The position numbers and the translations under genes were made by a program. Shown here piece after piece: positions 6,806 to 7,209 of a stretch of 7,209 nt of DNA. Numbering within the stretch: the stretch's first letter is position 1; every line of letters begins with the position of its first letter. This DNA comes from Ahrensia sp. GTDB lineage: Bacteria; Pseudomonadota; Alphaproteobacteria; Rhizobiales; Rhizobiaceae. The stretch covers positions 1-7,209 of the forward strand of contig JAHEJF010000073.1 of the NCBI GenBank assembly GCA_024639025.1, read 5' to 3'. Below the pieces are notes generated by a model. It did not search any database. It had not been told where the DNA came from and saw nothing but the letters and a program-made list of their open reading frames with translations.

Positions 6806-7209
6806 ACTATTTCCTGAGCCGTCTCTTTACCTTCATCCCGACCTTTGTCGGAGTCACGCTGATTTCCTTTGGTTTCATTCGTGTCCTGCCAGGCGACCCA
6901 ATCATCGTCATGGCAGGCGAACGCGGATTGACCGATGAGCGTTATGCCGAGTTGGAGGCGCAGTTCGGTTTTGACCGACCGGTCTATACCCAGTTCTGGG
7001 ATTACTTGACGGGCGTGCTGCAAGGTGATCTGGGCAATTCCTTTGTCACCAAGAAGCCCGTGTGGAATGAATTCTTTGCGCTCTTTCCGGCCACTCTGGA
7101 ACTGTCGGTGTGTGCGATGATCTTTGCGGTTGTCATTGGTCTACCTGCCGGTGTCATTGCGGCTGTAAACCGGGGAAAGCTCTATGATCGTTTATTGATG
7201 TCCACAGCG
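6799..7209 (+). CDS. dppB: Dipeptide ABC transporter permease, 3' end cut by window edge
   Basis: These are the first 137 codons of an inner-membrane permease of the peptide/nickel ABC family; complete DppB has about 340 residues. Visible features are the cytosolic start MLNYFLSRLF, a first membrane helix (about 10-30), the LPGDP-MAGERG motif (30-42), the conserved GDLG-S block (76-81) and a second helix (about 98-123, ATLELSVCAMIFAVVIGLPAGV). The LPGDP, MAGERG and ATLEL-VCAMIFA blocks match E. coli DppB as I recall it. The ATG overlaps the peptidase stop by seven bases and has no clear ribosome site, which points to translational coupling. DppB should pair with a DppC encoded just outside the window to form the channel for peptides delivered by DppA. 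Confidence 0.94.
   Translation, partial: MLNYFLSRLFTFIPTFVGVTLISFGFIRVLPGDPIIVMAGERGLTDERYAELEAQFGFDRPVYTQFWDYLTGVLQGDLGNSFVTKKPVWNEFFALFPATLELSVCAMIFAVVIGLPAGVIAAVNRGKLYDRLLMSTA

Overview
The window looks like a chromosomal stretch from a marine-type alphaproteobacterium, possibly of the Roseobacter group. This is inferred from moderate GC, Shine-Dalgarno-led genes, and the combination of a peptide ABC operon, a class IV aminotransferase paired with a sulfotransferase-like gene, and an RssA-type patatin. No rRNA, tRNA, CRISPR array, insertion sequence or phage gene is visible. The species cannot be fixed from the sequence alone.

Layout. (1) Bases 1-633, minus strand: the first 211 codons of a patatin-like phospholipase (RssA/NTE type) that runs off the left edge. 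(2) Bases 634-1764: a 1.1-kb gene-poor stretch with one weak candidate small gene (1400-1627, plus). (3) Bases 1765-3365, minus strand: a two-gene operon, first a branched-chain aminotransferase-like PLP protein (2460-3365), then a sulfotransferase-like protein (1765-2463). Their stop and start overlap in an ATGA. (4) Bases 3366-4045: a 680-bp divergent intergenic region holding the control signals of both flanking operons. It contains a perfect 15-bp palindrome and a folded leader just before dppA. (5) Bases 4046-7209, plus strand: a dipeptide-uptake operon consisting of dppA, an M24-family metallopeptidase, and the first 137 codons of dppB, which runs off the right edge.

How the genes work together. 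DppA is the periplasmic peptide-binding protein and DppB one of the two permeases; dppC and the ATPases dppD/dppF are expected just beyond the right edge. The cytosolic M24 peptidase between them (Xaa-Pro type by its motifs) would cleave imported peptides, so uptake and hydrolysis appear to be co-expressed. A strong hairpin sits right after dppA and includes part of the peptidase start codon, a likely device for making more binding protein than downstream products.

The least ordinary part is the aminotransferase/sulfotransferase pair. The two proteins resemble the two halves of a fused plant protein annotated as branched-chain-aminotransferase-like. The aminotransferase half has an unusual active site: Thr replaces the PLP-contacting Glu, and the catalytic Lys is displaced. 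Its substrate is not predictable from sequence.
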